Shown here piece by piece: positions 8,958 to 18,820 of a DNA stretch of 64,000 bases. Below the pieces are notes generated by a model. That model saw nothing but the letters and a program-made list of their open reading frames with translations. It ran no database searches and was not told the origin of the DNA. Position 1 is the stretch's first letter; every line of letters starts with the position of its first letter. The stretch comes from Phytomonospora sp040655735 (GTDB lineage: Bacteria > Actinomycetota > Actinomycetes > Mycobacteriales > Micromonosporaceae): the NCBI RefSeq assembly GCF_040655735.1, contig NZ_JBFAKK010000001.1, forward strand, positions 186,001 through 250,000, written 5' to 3'. Both the position numbers and the translations under genes were made by a program.

Positions 8958-10220
8958 TCAGAACTTGCAGCCGCTGTCGGCGACCGGCCGGAAGGCCTCG
9001 GCGGCGGGGATCGTCTCGACGATCTCCTCGTAGTCCCACTCCTCGGTGACCTGGTCAGGGGACTTGACCTCGGCGAGGTAGGAGTCGTGGATCATCCGGT
9101 GGTCCTCGGCGCGGACCTGCCCGTTGGTGGCGAACACGTCGTTGAAGGCGTAGCCCTCCAGGGACTTGACGACCTCGTCGGATCCGTCGGTCCCGGCGCG
9201 CTGCACCGCTTCGAGGTACTGGAGGGCGGCGGAGTAGTTGCCGGCGTGCGCGAAGCTCGGGCGGGTTCCGGTCTTGGCGGTGAAGCGGTCGGCCCAGGCG
9301 CGGTTGTCGGGGTCGGCGTTCCAGTACCAGGCGTCGGTGAACGTGGTCCCGGCGAAGGCCTCCACCCCCAGGGAGTGGATGTCGGTGATGAACATCAGCC
9401 CGACCGAGAGGTCGACGCCCTTCTCCCGCAGCCCGAACTCGTTGTACTGCTTGACGAGGTTGACCAGGTCGCCGCCGGCGTGCATGGTGCCGAGCACCGA
9501 GGGCTTCGGCGACATCTCGGGGGCCTTGAGCAGGAAGGTCGAGAAGTCGTCGTTGGGGAACGGCGTCGGGTCGGCGGCGAGGACCTGCCCGCCGCCGTTC
9601 TGGATCGCCGTCGTGAAGCTCTTCTGCATGTCCTGGCCGAAGGCGTAGTCGGGGTAGACGATGTACCAGTCCTTCGCCCCGGCGGCGGTGACGCTGGTGC
9701 CCGTGCCGTTGGCGAGCATGTAGGTGTCGTAGGCCCAGTGGAACGTGTACTTGTCGCACTTGGCGCCGGTCAGCTCGGTGGTCGCGGCGGTGACGTTGAT
9801 GTGCAGCTTCTTCTTCGCGGCGGCCTGTCCGGCGACGGCGAGCGCGGCGCTGGAGGTCGGCACGTCGAGGATGACGTCGGCCTTCTGCCGGTCGTAGAGC
9901 TCCTGCGCCTTGGTGTTGGCCACGTCGGGCTTGTTCTGGTGGTCGGCGGTGACGACTTCGATGTTCGAGCTGACGGCGTCCTCGCCGTACTTGGCCTTGA
10001 AGTCCTCGACGGCCATCTCCACGGCCGTGACCGAGTTCTTGCCCGACAGTTCGGAGTAGACGCCGGACTGGTCGTTGAGCACGCCGAGGACGATCTTGTC
10101 GTCGCTGATCTTGCCGCCGCCGCCACCGGGTCCGCCGCCGCAGGCCGCGACGGTCGTGGTGAGCGCGGCGGCGAGGGCGACGGCGGACAGCACGCGCCAC
10201 TCTCTGATGTTGCGGGGCAT
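8958..10220 (-). CDS. livK: ABC transporter substrate-binding lipoprotein, LivK-type
   Basis: 420 residues. The N-terminus has Arg5/Arg8, a hydrophobic stretch and a lipobox ending at Cys27 (TVAAC), followed by a Gly-rich linker, so it is a lipid-anchored extracellular binding protein. The periplasmic-binding-protein type I fold (Peripla_BP_6) is recognisable from KIVLGVLNDQSGVYSE and the DYAFGQDMQ and MHAGGDLVNLVKQ segments. It delivers substrate to LivHM. The gene sits between livF (12 bases upstream) and livH; the hairpin downstream marks differential expression within the operon. Confidence 0.92.
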   Translation of the reverse strand: MPRNIREWRVLSAVALAAALTTTVAACGGGPGGGGGKISDDKIVLGVLNDQSGVYSELSGKNSVTAVEMAVEDFKAKYGEDAVSSNIEVVTADHQNKPDVANTKAQELYDRQKADVILDVPTSSAALAVAGQAAAKKKLHINVTAATTELTGAKCDKYTFHWAYDTYMLANGTGTSVTAAGAKDWYIVYPDYAFGQDMQKSFTTAIQNGGGQVLAADPTPFPNDDFSTFLLKAPEMSPKPSVLGTMHAGGDLVNLVKQYNEFGLREKGVDLSVGLMFITDIHSLGVEAFAGTTFTDAWYWNADPDNRAWADRFTAKTGTRPSFAHAGNYSAALQYLEAVQRAGTDGSDEVVKSLEGYAFNDVFATNGQVRAEDHRMIHDSYLAEVKSPDQVTEEWDYEEIVETIPAAEAFRPVADSGCKF

Positions 10221-10232
10221 GGGGTCTCCTAA

Positions 10233-10911
10233 TCAGATGCCGAGGTAGTCGAGGAGTTCGTGTTCGCGGGAGCGGACCTGGTCGTTGTCGAGGCGCTCGA
10301 CGATCCGGCCTTCGGCCAGCAGGTGGTGCCGGTCGGCGACGGTCGCGGCGAAGTGCACGTTCTGCTCGATGAGCAGGACCGTGACGCCGGCGGCCTTGAC
10401 CTCGCGGATGATCTCGCCGATGCGCGACACGAGCAGCGGGGACAGGCCCTCCGTCGGCTCGTCGCACAGCAGCAGCCGGGCGCCCATGCGCAGGACGCGG
10501 GCGATCGCGAGCATCTGCTGCTCGCCGCCGGACAGCCGAGTGCCGGGGGAGCCGCGGCGGTCGGCGAGGTTGGGGAAGGTCTCGTAGATCCGTGCCAGCG
10601 GCCAGGGGCCGGGGCCGACGGCCTTGGGGAGGGTGAGGTGTTCGTGGACGGTGAGGGTGGCGAACATGCCGCGGTCGTCGGGGACGTAGCCGAGGCCGCG
10701 CCGCGCCCGCTGGTGCGGTGCGAGGCGGTCGAGCGGGGTCCCGTCGAGGGTGATCGTCCCGGTGGCCTTGGGGTGCAGGCCCATCAGCGCGCGCAGCAAT
10801 GTGGACTTGCCCGCGCCGTTGCGGCCGACGATGGTGACGACCTCGCCGGCGGCGACGTCGAGGGACACCTCGCTCAGAGCCCGGGCCTGTCCGTACCAGG
10901 CCGACAGGCCG

Positions 10912-10925
<14 letters not shown>
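10233..10925 (-). CDS. livF: Branched-chain amino acid-type ABC transporter ATPase LivF
   Basis: 230 residues, a typical LivF. Walker A is GRNGAGKST, the signature is LSGGEQQMLAIARVL, Walker B is LLLCDEPTEGLSP and the switch His is in LLIEQNVHF. It overlaps the 3' end of livG by 14 bases, so the two ATPases are made from one coupled message. It acts at the cytoplasmic face with LivG to power uptake through LivHM. Confidence 0.93.
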
Positions 10926-11667
<742 letters not shown>

Positions 11668-12028
11668 CGGCTCGGCTCCTTTGCGCTGGGTGACGGTGGG
11701 ACCGTGGGGAGCGGTCCACTGCTGCCGTGTGGGTGAACGCTAGGGGAGCGGCGGGGCGGGAGCCATGGCGTGCGGCCACACAAAAGCCGGGGAATGGGGA
11801 TGGTGCGGGCACATGGGGGCAGCGAGTGCGCGGGTCGAAGGCGTACGGGTCCGGCGCGGCGCTCGGGTGGAGGGCATTAACGAAGCCCGGCTCAGTCGGT
11901 CGGCATTTCTGCCTCGCGATCGGGTCGGGCTTCACTACTTAATGTAGTACAGATTTCACTTTCTGTCAAGGTAGAGTTTCCGCGGGCTCGGTCCGCGCGT
12001 GGTCGCACCCCCGGGGGATGATCGCCCG
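11668..12028. other. 361-base intergenic region between livG and the 12029 gene
   Basis: It holds the liv promoter and palindrome at 11934-11969 and a roughly 270-base GC-rich untranslated leader for livG. No credible gene was found: short frames on either strand lack a start with a ribosome-binding site and have shadow-like composition. A small attenuator or riboswitch in the leader cannot be excluded. Confidence 0.6.
11941..11969 (-). promoter_or_regulatory. Near-consensus sigma-70 promoter of the liv operon, with palindrome over the -10
   Basis: Read on the minus strand, TTGACA (11969-11964) is followed after exactly 17 bases by TACATT (11946-11941). The stretch is AT-rich in an otherwise very GC-rich region. 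An inverted repeat, ACTAC-TTAAT-GTAGT (11934-11948), covers the -10 box, so a bound repressor would block polymerase. The regulator is not identified; the PucR-type protein at 5188 is one candidate. Confidence 0.75.
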
Positions 12029-12613
12029 ATGACCTTCACCGTCCGTCCCCTGCGCGACCGTGACGAGCTGCGGCGCGTCCTCGCGACGACCCTCGACCGA
12101 CTGGGCCCCGGCTTCGACTTTCGCCTCGTCGGCACCGGTGCCGCCCTTCTCCAGGGCGTCGGTCTGGCCGCGGGCGATATCGACATGCTCGTCACCGAGC
12201 GGGCCGACGTCGACCGCCTCGCCGCCGCCCTGTCGGACTACGCGTGCCTCCAGGCGCCGGTGTGGCTCCCCGAGGCGCGGCAGTACTTCGCGTCCTACGC
12301 CGTCGACGGCGTCGAGGTCAGCATCAGCACCGTCGAATGGGACCCGCCCGAGTCCGACACCTTCGAGTGCGTCGGCGCCGGGCCCTGGCGGCACCACGTC
12401 CGCGTCGACTGCGGCGGTCACGCCGTCGCGGCGGTCGCCTTGGAACTGCGGCTGGTGGCCGAGATCGTCCGCGACCGCCCCGACCGCCTGGAAGCCATCG
12501 TCGCGCACATGCGCGCCCACGGCGCCGACCTGGACCTGGCCGCCCGCGCCCTCACCGACGGCGGCGTGCCGCCGGAGCGGCGCGAGGAGGTGCTGAGGGC
12601 GTTGCGGGGGTGA
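12029..12613 (+). CDS. Nucleotidyltransferase-fold protein of unknown role
   Basis: 194 residues. The segment RLVGTGAALLQGVGLAAGDIDMLV has the GT/G-x-x-A-L-x-G and D-x-D pattern of the minimal nucleotidyltransferase fold, as in AbiEii/aminoglycoside-nucleotidyltransferase relatives. A later acidic strand, VDGVEVSIST, could provide the third carboxylate position. ATG 12029 is used; an in-frame GTG at 11999 would add ten residues. No toxin-antitoxin partner is visible next to it, so a toxin role is not supported. Confidence 0.7.
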   Translation: MTFTVRPLRDRDELRRVLATTLDRLGPGFDFRLVGTGAALLQGVGLAAGDIDMLVTERADVDRLAAALSDYACLQAPVWLPEARQYFASYAVDGVEVSISTVEWDPPESDTFECVGAGPWRHHVRVDCGGHAVAAVALELRLVAEIVRDRPDRLEAIVAHMRAHGADLDLAARALTDGGVPPERREEVLRALRG

Positions 12614-12730
12614 GGGACGGGCGCCGACGGGTAGGGAAGGGCGGGAACGGCGTGGCGGTCTCCAGGGCGTCTACCGCCCCGCCGAGGAGTCCGCCGCCGC
12701 CCCCACCTCACCCCCACGGCCACCAATCCC

Positions 12731-12773
12731 ACCCACCCCCACCCCCACCCCCACCCCCACCCCCACCCCCACC
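12731..12773. repeat. Hexanucleotide repeat (ACCCCC)6 with G-quadruplex potential
   Basis: Six perfect ACCCCC units run from 12735 to 12770, with related C-runs on both sides (about 12690-12734). The minus strand therefore carries at least six G5 runs separated by single T residues, an ideal G-quadruplex sequence. The tract lies 75-110 bases upstream of the secreted protein gene at 12848, where copy-number change or folding could affect transcription. Slippage is likely in such a tract, so copy number may vary between isolates. Confidence 0.9.
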
Positions 12774-12847
12774 GAGCCGTTTCGCCCACATAGGACCCCC
12801 GGTCTGCATAGACTCCTTCCGCGTACGCGCGATGGAGGGGGACCGGC

Positions 12848-13873
12848 ATGCCGAAAGGCCGGACTGTGGGGGTGCTGGCGCTCGCGGTCCTCGCGGCGGG
12901 GGCCGTGTGGCTGGGGACATCGGCCTTCGCGTCGGAGAGCGAGTGCACGGTCAACGGTGAGGAGGTCTCCGGCACGCTGATCGAGGGCACCGACGGCGAC
13001 GACCTCGTCGACTGCCCCGAGGGCATCGGTCCCGACGTCACCGTCAGCACGGGCGCCGGGGAGGACACGGTGACCGCGACGGGCGTGGCTGGTCGCGGTG
13101 AGCCGGGCACGGCGGCCAACCAGGGGACCATCGAGACCGGCGACGGGGCCGACACGGTGACGCTCACCGGCGCGGCCCGCCGCACCGAGTCGCTGCGGCG
13201 CGAACTTCTCAACTCCCAGGCCAACTCCGGGACCGTCGACACCGGCGACGGCGAGGACACCGTCACCCTCACCGGCGGCTCGGGCGGCCGGCCGGGCGCC
13301 GGCGGCACCGGTTTCGCCGGCAACACCGGCACCGTCCTCGCAGGTCCGGGGGACGACCACGTCGACGTGATCGGCGGCGCCGGATCGAGCGGCGGCGACG
13401 GCAACGCGGGCACCCTCGACGGCGGCGACGGCGCCGACGTCATTCGCGCCAAGGGCGTGGGCGCCTACCCCGACGGGCTCGACGGCGACGGGGGCATGGG
13501 GAACACCGGCCTCATGGACGGTGGACCGGGCCCCGACCGCCTCGTCGCCACCGGCGGGGACGGCCACAGTGGCGGCGACGGCAACGCCGTCCCCGGTGAC
13601 GACAGCGAGCGGCGCGCGGTGATACACGGCGGCGACGGCGACGACGTCGTCATCGCCGTCGGCGGCAACCCGCGCATGGACGTCGGCCGCTCCGGCAACG
13701 GGACCGGTGAGTTCGGCGAACTTCACGGCGACGCCGGCGACGACTCCATCGAGGCCGCGCCGGGCATCGGCGGACGCCGGGGCGAGGGCAACGCCGACGG
13801 CGTCTTCGGCGGCCCGGGAACCGACGCCTGCGAGGTCGACGACAACGGCGGGACGCTCGACGGCTGCGAGTAG
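12848..13873 (+). CDS. Secreted Gly/Asp-rich repeat protein (RTX/hemolysin-type-like)
   Basis: 341 residues. A signal peptide is evident: basic N-terminus, a hydrophobic stretch at 7-24 and cleavage near AFA-SE. The mature part is dominated by acidic Gly/Asp repeats such as GTDGDDLVD, TGDGADTVTLTG and GGDGDDVV. These resemble calcium-binding nonapeptide (RTX) repeats and should form a beta-roll binding calcium outside the cell. Each block alternates a GD turn with a Val/Thr-rich strand. No enzymatic domain is present. ATG 12848 has GGAGGGGG upstream. Two Cys at each end (ECTVNG, VDCPE, DACEV, DGCE) may form disulfides. It ends seven bases before the convergent TPR gene. Confidence 0.85.
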   Translation: MPKGRTVGVLALAVLAAGAVWLGTSAFASESECTVNGEEVSGTLIEGTDGDDLVDCPEGIGPDVTVSTGAGEDTVTATGVAGRGEPGTAANQGTIETGDGADTVTLTGAARRTESLRRELLNSQANSGTVDTGDGEDTVTLTGGSGGRPGAGGTGFAGNTGTVLAGPGDDHVDVIGGAGSSGGDGNAGTLDGGDGADVIRAKGVGAYPDGLDGDGGMGNTGLMDGGPGPDRLVATGGDGHSGGDGNAVPGDDSERRAVIHGGDGDDVVIAVGGNPRMDVGRSGNGTGEFGELHGDAGDDSIEAAPGIGGRRGEGNADGVFGGPGTDACEVDDNGGTLDGCE

Positions 13874-13880
13874 CGGGCGC

Positions 13881-16800
13881 TCAGCGGCCCGCCGCGACCT
13901 CGGCGCCGGCGAGCGTCGACCGGGCCTCGGCCAGCTTCGCGGTGAACACTCCCGGCTCGGCTTCCTCGGCCACACCGAGCAACTCGACGGCGCGCGCGGC
14001 CAGTTCGACCGCCCGTTCCGGGTCGGAGGCGGTGGCCAGCTCGGCGGCCGTTCGGAGGGTCTCGGCGAGGGCCGGCCGATGCACGGCGGGGAACTCCCGG
14101 GCCAGCTCCTCGAAGTGCTCCAGCGCCTCGGCGCAGGCGTCGCGGGCCTCGCCGTCGCGGCCGTTCTCGGTCAGGCGCCGCGCGTGTTCGCGCAGGGTCT
14201 CGCCGAGTTCGTCGCGCAGGCCGGGACCCTCGCCGCAGGCTCCCCGCATCAGTGCGAGGCCGCGCTCCGACAGGGCCAGCGCCGCTGCGGGATCCCCGCC
14301 GGCGGCCACCGACCACAACGCGCGATGCCGGTGGGACCACGCGATGTCGGTGGCCCCGCCGAGCCCTTCCCAGAGCACCAGCGCCTCCTCCGACAGTGCG
14401 ATCGCCGACCGGTGGTCACCGAGTTCGGCGACGCACGCGGCATGCCCGTCGAGCGCGTGCGCGAGGTCGCGGTGGCTTTCGGGATCGTCCAGCTCCCGCG
14501 CCAGCGCGAGGCAGGCGGCGGAGGCGTCGCGGGCGGCGCCGTGCCGGGCGGCCAGCGAAAGGACCCACGCCTGGACGGAGAGCACGTCGCGCAGCAGCGG
14601 CGCGTGCTCGGCCCGGTCCTCACCGGCGAGACGCTCGGCGATGACCAGGGCCGCGTCGACTGCGGGAATCGCGCCCAGCCGGTCACCGACTCCCACGCGA
14701 TGGCGGGCCAGGCCCTCCCCGCGGCTCGCCAGCTCCGGCAGGAGCTCGGTCCGGCCGTCGTCGACGAGCCGCCGAGTGCGGTCGACGGCCTCCGCTGCCC
14801 GTTCGGCGCCGCGCTCGCGGTTCCCCACCCGCGCCTGGAATCCGGCCTGCCAGTACGTGGAGGCGGCCAGCTGCTCCGCCCATTGCTCCGGGTCGAGCTC
14901 GCACGCCCGGTACCAGGTCCCCATGGCGTCCTCGGCCACCGTGCCGGCCTCCGCAAGACGGCCGGCGAGCCGCAGCGAATAGGCGTGGAACTGCTGCGCC
15001 CAGGCCAGTTCGTCGAGTTGGGCGGCGGGATCGTGCCCGGCGAGTTCCCGCCGGTCGGCCACCCACTTCCCGGCGATGTCGACGGCCTCGGCGGCGCGGC
15101 CCGCGCGGTCGAGGCGCCGGGCGTGGTTCTCCCGATCCGCTGCCAGCGCGGGAAGCCACAGCCCGCGATCGGCGGCGACGAGCCCGGCCCTCAACTCCAC
15201 GACGCGGGCGGCGCTGTCCACGGCGTCGTCGAAGCGGCCGAGCCTGTCGAGGTAGACGATCCGGTTGCGCAGCGCCCTCGCGAGCAACTCGACACTGCCC
15301 GGATGGCCGTGGGCGGCGAGTTCCTCCAGCATTTCGACGGCGCGCCCGGTGTGGGCCAGCGCCTCGGCGAACTCGCCGAGCGTGTCGAGCAGGTGGCCGT
15401 GGTTGAGCAGCGAGATCGCGAGCAGCTCCCGGAAGGGCGCCTGCCCGCCGGCGGCCAGCTCCTCGCGCATCCCGAGGACGCGCAGGGACGGTGCGACCGC
15501 CTCGGCGGAGCGGCCCGCGTCGACCAGCCGGTTGGCGTGGTTGGCGATCGAGGTGCTCAGGGAGCGCGGATCGACGACCTCCCCGGCCGCGAGTTCTTCG
15601 AACATCGCCAGCGCGGCCGCGGAGTGCGCGACGGCCTCGTCGTGGCGGCCCAGATCGGAGAAGCGGCCGGCGTGGTTGTCAAGGGAGGCCGCGGCGGCGG
15701 GGAGGTGGAGGTGCCGGTCGGCGGCCAGGAGCCGGGTGCAGATCTCCTGCGCCCGTTCGGAGAAGGTCAATGCCTCCTCATGCCTTCCGAGGCCGGCCAG
15801 CGCGACCGCGTGCCTGTCGAGGCAGGAGGCGAACTGCGCCAGCCCGCGCGGGCGCAGATCGCCGGCGTGGCCGTCGAAGGCGGCGACAGCTTTGGCGGTG
15901 TAGTCGAGGGCTTCCCGGGGGCGTCCGTCGTCGCCCAGGCAGATCGCGTGGTTGGCGTAGACGAGCGAGGCCTCGACGGGATCGCGCCCGGCGAGTCCGC
16001 TTTCGAGGCCCACGGCGGCCTCCGAGGCCGCGAGCATCTCGGCGACCGGGCGGCCCAGCCGCTGGACGATGCCGAGGCGGTTCGTCCAGGCGTCGATCAG
16101 GTCCGGGACACGCCGCTCGCCGAGTTCGCCGGCCAGCTCGGCCGCCAGGTCGACGGCGCGGTTCGACCAGGCGAGCGAGTCCTCGTCCCGCAGGTCGCCC
16201 AGCAGGCCACCGAGGGCCCGGTAGGCGTCGGCGAGGTCGCGCCGGTGGTCGCCGCCGTCGAGGCCCTCGTAGATCGCGATCGTCTCGCGGCAGTGGTCGA
16301 TCGCCTCGGTGTGCCGCCGCAGCGACGCGAGGGCGGCCTGGCGGACGAAGAGCGCGTTGGCCAGCGACGGCGAGCGGAGGGGATCGTCCTCGACGAGTTC
16401 GCGCAGCGTCGCCACCGACTCCGCCGTACTGGCGAGCGATTCGGCGTAGCGGGACAGGTGATTGAGCGCGATCGCGCGGTTGGTGAGCGCTTCGGCGTGT
16501 CGTGCGCGCAGCTCGCCCGCACGGTCGGCACGTGCTTCGCCGAGGGCCTCGGCCCAGGTGGCCAGTTCGCGGTCGGACCAGGCCAGCGCGTCGCGGTGGC
16601 GCCCGGCGTGGACGAGCCGGGCGACCAGGGAACCGAGGGCCTCGGCGAGATGGATCTTCGTGGCGTCGGTGTTCTCGACGGCGCCCTCGGCGACCTCGAC
16701 GGCTCGCATCGAGGCGTCGACGGCCTCCTCGTCGCGGCCGAGCGCGTGCAGCCGCTCGGCGAGGACGCTCAGCGCCGCGCTGTAGCGGACGAAGGACCGG

Positions 16801-18083
16801 TGCGGTCCGGCGACCTCCTTCCACACGGCCACGGCCCGCTCGGCGGCGGCCCGGGCGCCCTCGTGGTCGCGCAGGTCGGCGAGCAGCCGTGAATGCAGCC
16901 CGAGATCCTGGGCGAGGGCGGGCACGGCGTGCAGTTCCTCGCGGACCGCGACGGCCCGCGCCGAGGGCGTACGCGCCGCGTCGAGTTCGCCGAGCGCGCG
17001 CAGCCGGTCGGCGTGGTTGCGCAGTGCCGTGGCCAACCTCTCGCGAGGCCCCTGCGCGGAGCCGTCGGCGGCGCGCTCGCAGATGTCGATGACGCGCTCG
17101 GACGCCGCGACGGCCGCGTGCGGCAGGCCCGCCCGGGTGAGCAGCGCGGCGTGCCGTTCGAAGGCCGCGGCGGCCTTGCGCAGGTCGACTACGGGATCAG
17201 CGGCCAGCAGTGGTTCGTACCAGTGCAGCAGCCGCTGCGAGTGGCGCAGCGCCTCGTCGACGCGGTCGAGGAAGCGCAGGATGCCGACGTGGCAGCTCAG
17301 CAGCTCCTGCAGCGAGGAGAGTTCGGCGGCCGACCGCGGGGGAGTCCACCGCGACAGCGACTCCAGCGCGCGTGCCGAGAAAGCGGCCGCGACGGTCGAG
17401 CCGGACTTCTCCTGGAGCGCCTCGGTGGCCCGGCGCAGCCAGCGCACGACACCGGCCGGCGGCGCCGGACCCCGTTCGGCGAGGTCGAGGCAGAGTTCCA
17501 GCAACTCCTCAGACCACTCCGTCAGCCGCCGGTCCAGCTCGGCGCCGTGCGCCGGATCGTCCTCGTCCGTCTCGTCGAAGACCTCGACCGCGGTCTCGAT
17601 CAGCTCCACCAGCGCCTCGGCCAGTTCCGGCCGCACCAGATCGGGGTCGGGGCCCGACAGCGCGCGGTACTGGTCGACCAGGTGCGACTGCACCTCGGCC
17701 GTCGTCTCCAGTTGGTAGCGCTCACGGCTCCACGTCATCAACCGCGACAGCAACTCCAGCCGCGCCGACGGATCCGGTTCGGCCAGCGTGCCGCGCAGCG
17801 CGGCCCGGTAGAGCGCGAGCGCCACCGCGAACATCGCGCCGCCGTCGTCGGCGGGAAACCCCGGCAGGTAAGCGGCGGCACGGTCGAGCTCGCCGAAGCC
17901 CGCGCAGCGGCCGAGCGCGGCGGCGAGGGTCTCCGCGGGGCCGTCGTCACCCTCGGACACGCGGGCCCAGACGGCGTCGGCGAGCAGCACGCCGAGCCGC
18001 GCGGCCGTGAAGTCGGCGAGCGCGGCGTCGTCGGCGCCTCCCAGGAGGCCGCCGAGGCGGGTGAACAGGTCGTCGGTTTCCAT
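13881..18083 (-). CDS. Giant tetratricopeptide-repeat protein
   Basis: 1400 residues with no signal peptide and no membrane helix. From about residue 250 onward it is an almost unbroken array of helical hairpins of 40-45 residues, each with the pattern (L/V)xxLGRHxEALxxxxRAVxxxxELA that marks TPR units. The N-terminal 240 residues are helical but degenerate. No NB-ARC, CHAT or protease domain is attached, so it looks like a pure scaffold. Similar long TPR proteins in actinomycetes are usually fused to or encoded near signalling ATPases; here the neighbours are an LppU-like protein and a PASTA kinase on the same strand. A partner is not known. Confidence 0.85.
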   Translation of the reverse strand: METDDLFTRLGGLLGGADDAALADFTAARLGVLLADAVWARVSEGDDGPAETLAAALGRCAGFGELDRAAAYLPGFPADDGGAMFAVALALYRAALRGTLAEPDPSARLELLSRLMTWSRERYQLETTAEVQSHLVDQYRALSGPDPDLVRPELAEALVELIETAVEVFDETDEDDPAHGAELDRRLTEWSEELLELCLDLAERGPAPPAGVVRWLRRATEALQEKSGSTVAAAFSARALESLSRWTPPRSAAELSSLQELLSCHVGILRFLDRVDEALRHSQRLLHWYEPLLAADPVVDLRKAAAAFERHAALLTRAGLPHAAVAASERVIDICERAADGSAQGPRERLATALRNHADRLRALGELDAARTPSARAVAVREELHAVPALAQDLGLHSRLLADLRDHEGARAAAERAVAVWKEVAGPHRSFVRYSAALSVLAERLHALGRDEEAVDASMRAVEVAEGAVENTDATKIHLAEALGSLVARLVHAGRHRDALAWSDRELATWAEALGEARADRAGELRARHAEALTNRAIALNHLSRYAESLASTAESVATLRELVEDDPLRSPSLANALFVRQAALASLRRHTEAIDHCRETIAIYEGLDGGDHRRDLADAYRALGGLLGDLRDEDSLAWSNRAVDLAAELAGELGERRVPDLIDAWTNRLGIVQRLGRPVAEMLAASEAAVGLESGLAGRDPVEASLVYANHAICLGDDGRPREALDYTAKAVAAFDGHAGDLRPRGLAQFASCLDRHAVALAGLGRHEEALTFSERAQEICTRLLAADRHLHLPAAAASLDNHAGRFSDLGRHDEAVAHSAAALAMFEELAAGEVVDPRSLSTSIANHANRLVDAGRSAEAVAPSLRVLGMREELAAGGQAPFRELLAISLLNHGHLLDTLGEFAEALAHTGRAVEMLEELAAHGHPGSVELLARALRNRIVYLDRLGRFDDAVDSAARVVELRAGLVAADRGLWLPALAADRENHARRLDRAGRAAEAVDIAGKWVADRRELAGHDPAAQLDELAWAQQFHAYSLRLAGRLAEAGTVAEDAMGTWYRACELDPEQWAEQLAASTYWQAGFQARVGNRERGAERAAEAVDRTRRLVDDGRTELLPELASRGEGLARHRVGVGDRLGAIPAVDAALVIAERLAGEDRAEHAPLLRDVLSVQAWVLSLAARHGAARDASAACLALARELDDPESHRDLAHALDGHAACVAELGDHRSAIALSEEALVLWEGLGGATDIAWSHRHRALWSVAAGGDPAAALALSERGLALMRGACGEGPGLRDELGETLREHARRLTENGRDGEARDACAEALEHFEELAREFPAVHRPALAETLRTAAELATASDPERAVELAARAVELLGVAEEAEPGVFTAKLAEARSTLAGAEVAAGR

Positions 18084-18165
18084 GTCCTGCCGGGGTTGCG
18101 TCGAGGTCCGGGCGTGTCCATGCGAACGCTACGTCGTGGTCGCCACCGGGGCACGTGAGAACAGA

Positions 18166-18195
18166 GCGGGCGGGCCGCCGAAGCGCCCCGCCCGC
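18166..18195 (-). terminator. Terminator after the LppU-like gene
   Basis: A 9-base perfect stem (GCGGGCGGG/CCCGCCCGC), one C-C mismatch and a 3-base inner stem close on a CGAA loop (UUCG in the minus-strand RNA). It begins 18 bases past the stop at 18213 and separates this gene from the TPR gene. Confidence 0.75.
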
Positions 18196-18212
18196 CGTCG
18201 CGAGAGGCGCCG

Positions 18213-18689
18213 TCAGTCGGCCGAGCCGACGGGCACGACGCACATCTCCCAGCGCTTGCCCCTCTTGCCGTTGCTCTCGTTGACGGCCTCGCCCTCGGGG
18301 TAGCCCTCACAGGTGCCGAGGTCGTAGTCGTAGCTGCCGCGGGCGGTGGCCACGACCTCGTACACGGCGGCCGGGTCGGAGCACTCGACGATGCTCCATC
18401 CGGTGAAGGTCTCGTCGAGGTTCTTCAGGCAGTCCCCGCGTTCGGGATTCCCGCCGTGGACGAAGAAGAAATAGCCGAACAGGCCGCCCACGAGGACCAG
18501 TGTGAAGCCGATCCTCAGGCCCCAGCGCGGGCCGCGACGGCGAGGCGCGGGCGGCGGGTACTGCGGCGGAGGGTAGCCGTAACCCTGCTGCGGGGGCGGG
18601 TAGCCGCCCTGCTGGGGATACTGCTGCGGGTACTGCTGTGGTGGGTAAGTCACGTCGTCCTGCTCAAAGTCCAGGGGATTCGGCGGCAT
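18213..18689 (-). CDS. LppU/SCO3897-like membrane protein with Pro/Gln-rich N-terminus
   Basis: 158 residues. The N-terminal 45 residues are a PQQY/PPP-rich disordered stretch, followed by Arg-rich residues and one membrane helix (about 58-78, LRIGFTLVLVGGLFGYFFFV). The C-terminal domain lies outside the membrane and has four Cys (GDCLKN, VECSDP, GTCEGY, EMCVV), as in the LppU/SCO3897 family. Function is unknown; these are often encoded beside Ser/Thr kinases, as here. ATG 18689 is preferred to the in-frame GTG at 18707. Confidence 0.75.
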   Translation of the reverse strand: MPPNPLDFEQDDVTYPPQQYPQQYPQQGGYPPPQQGYGYPPPQYPPPAPRRRGPRWGLRIGFTLVLVGGLFGYFFFVHGGNPERGDCLKNLDETFTGWSIVECSDPAAVYEVVATARGSYDYDLGTCEGYPEGEAVNESNGKRGKRWEMCVVPVGSAD

Positions 18690-18739
18690 CGCACGCTCGC
18701 TGCGCACGCGACGCCGATCAGCTTGAGGGAAGTCTCACC

Positions 18740-18761
18740 GACGGCCCCGCTCCCGGCCGTC
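18740..18761 (-). terminator. Terminator after the PASTA kinase gene
   Basis: GACGGCC (18740-18746) and GGCCGTC (18755-18761) form a perfect 7-base stem around an 8-base loop, 60 bases after the stop at 18821. Confidence 0.5.
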
Positions 18762-18820
18762 CCGACGGCCCACGGCGGCACGATCCCGGGAGACGGCCGG
18801 TGGCCTCGGGCCCGGCAACG

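Noticed and set aside
8799..10232. Plus-strand frame of 477 codons opposite livK
   Set aside because: The minus strand has a clear lipoprotein with a lipobox; the plus frame is Gly/Val/Asp-rich antisense.
12029..12613. Nucleotidyltransferase-like protein as an AbiE-type toxin
   Set aside because: No antitoxin gene overlaps or flanks it, and only the minimal fold motif is visible.
13707..16892. Frame of about 1060 codons on the plus strand inside the TPR gene region
   Set aside because: It is the antisense shadow of the TPR repeats (repeating VEx/GQR-type strings), starts inside another gene and has no ribosome-binding site.
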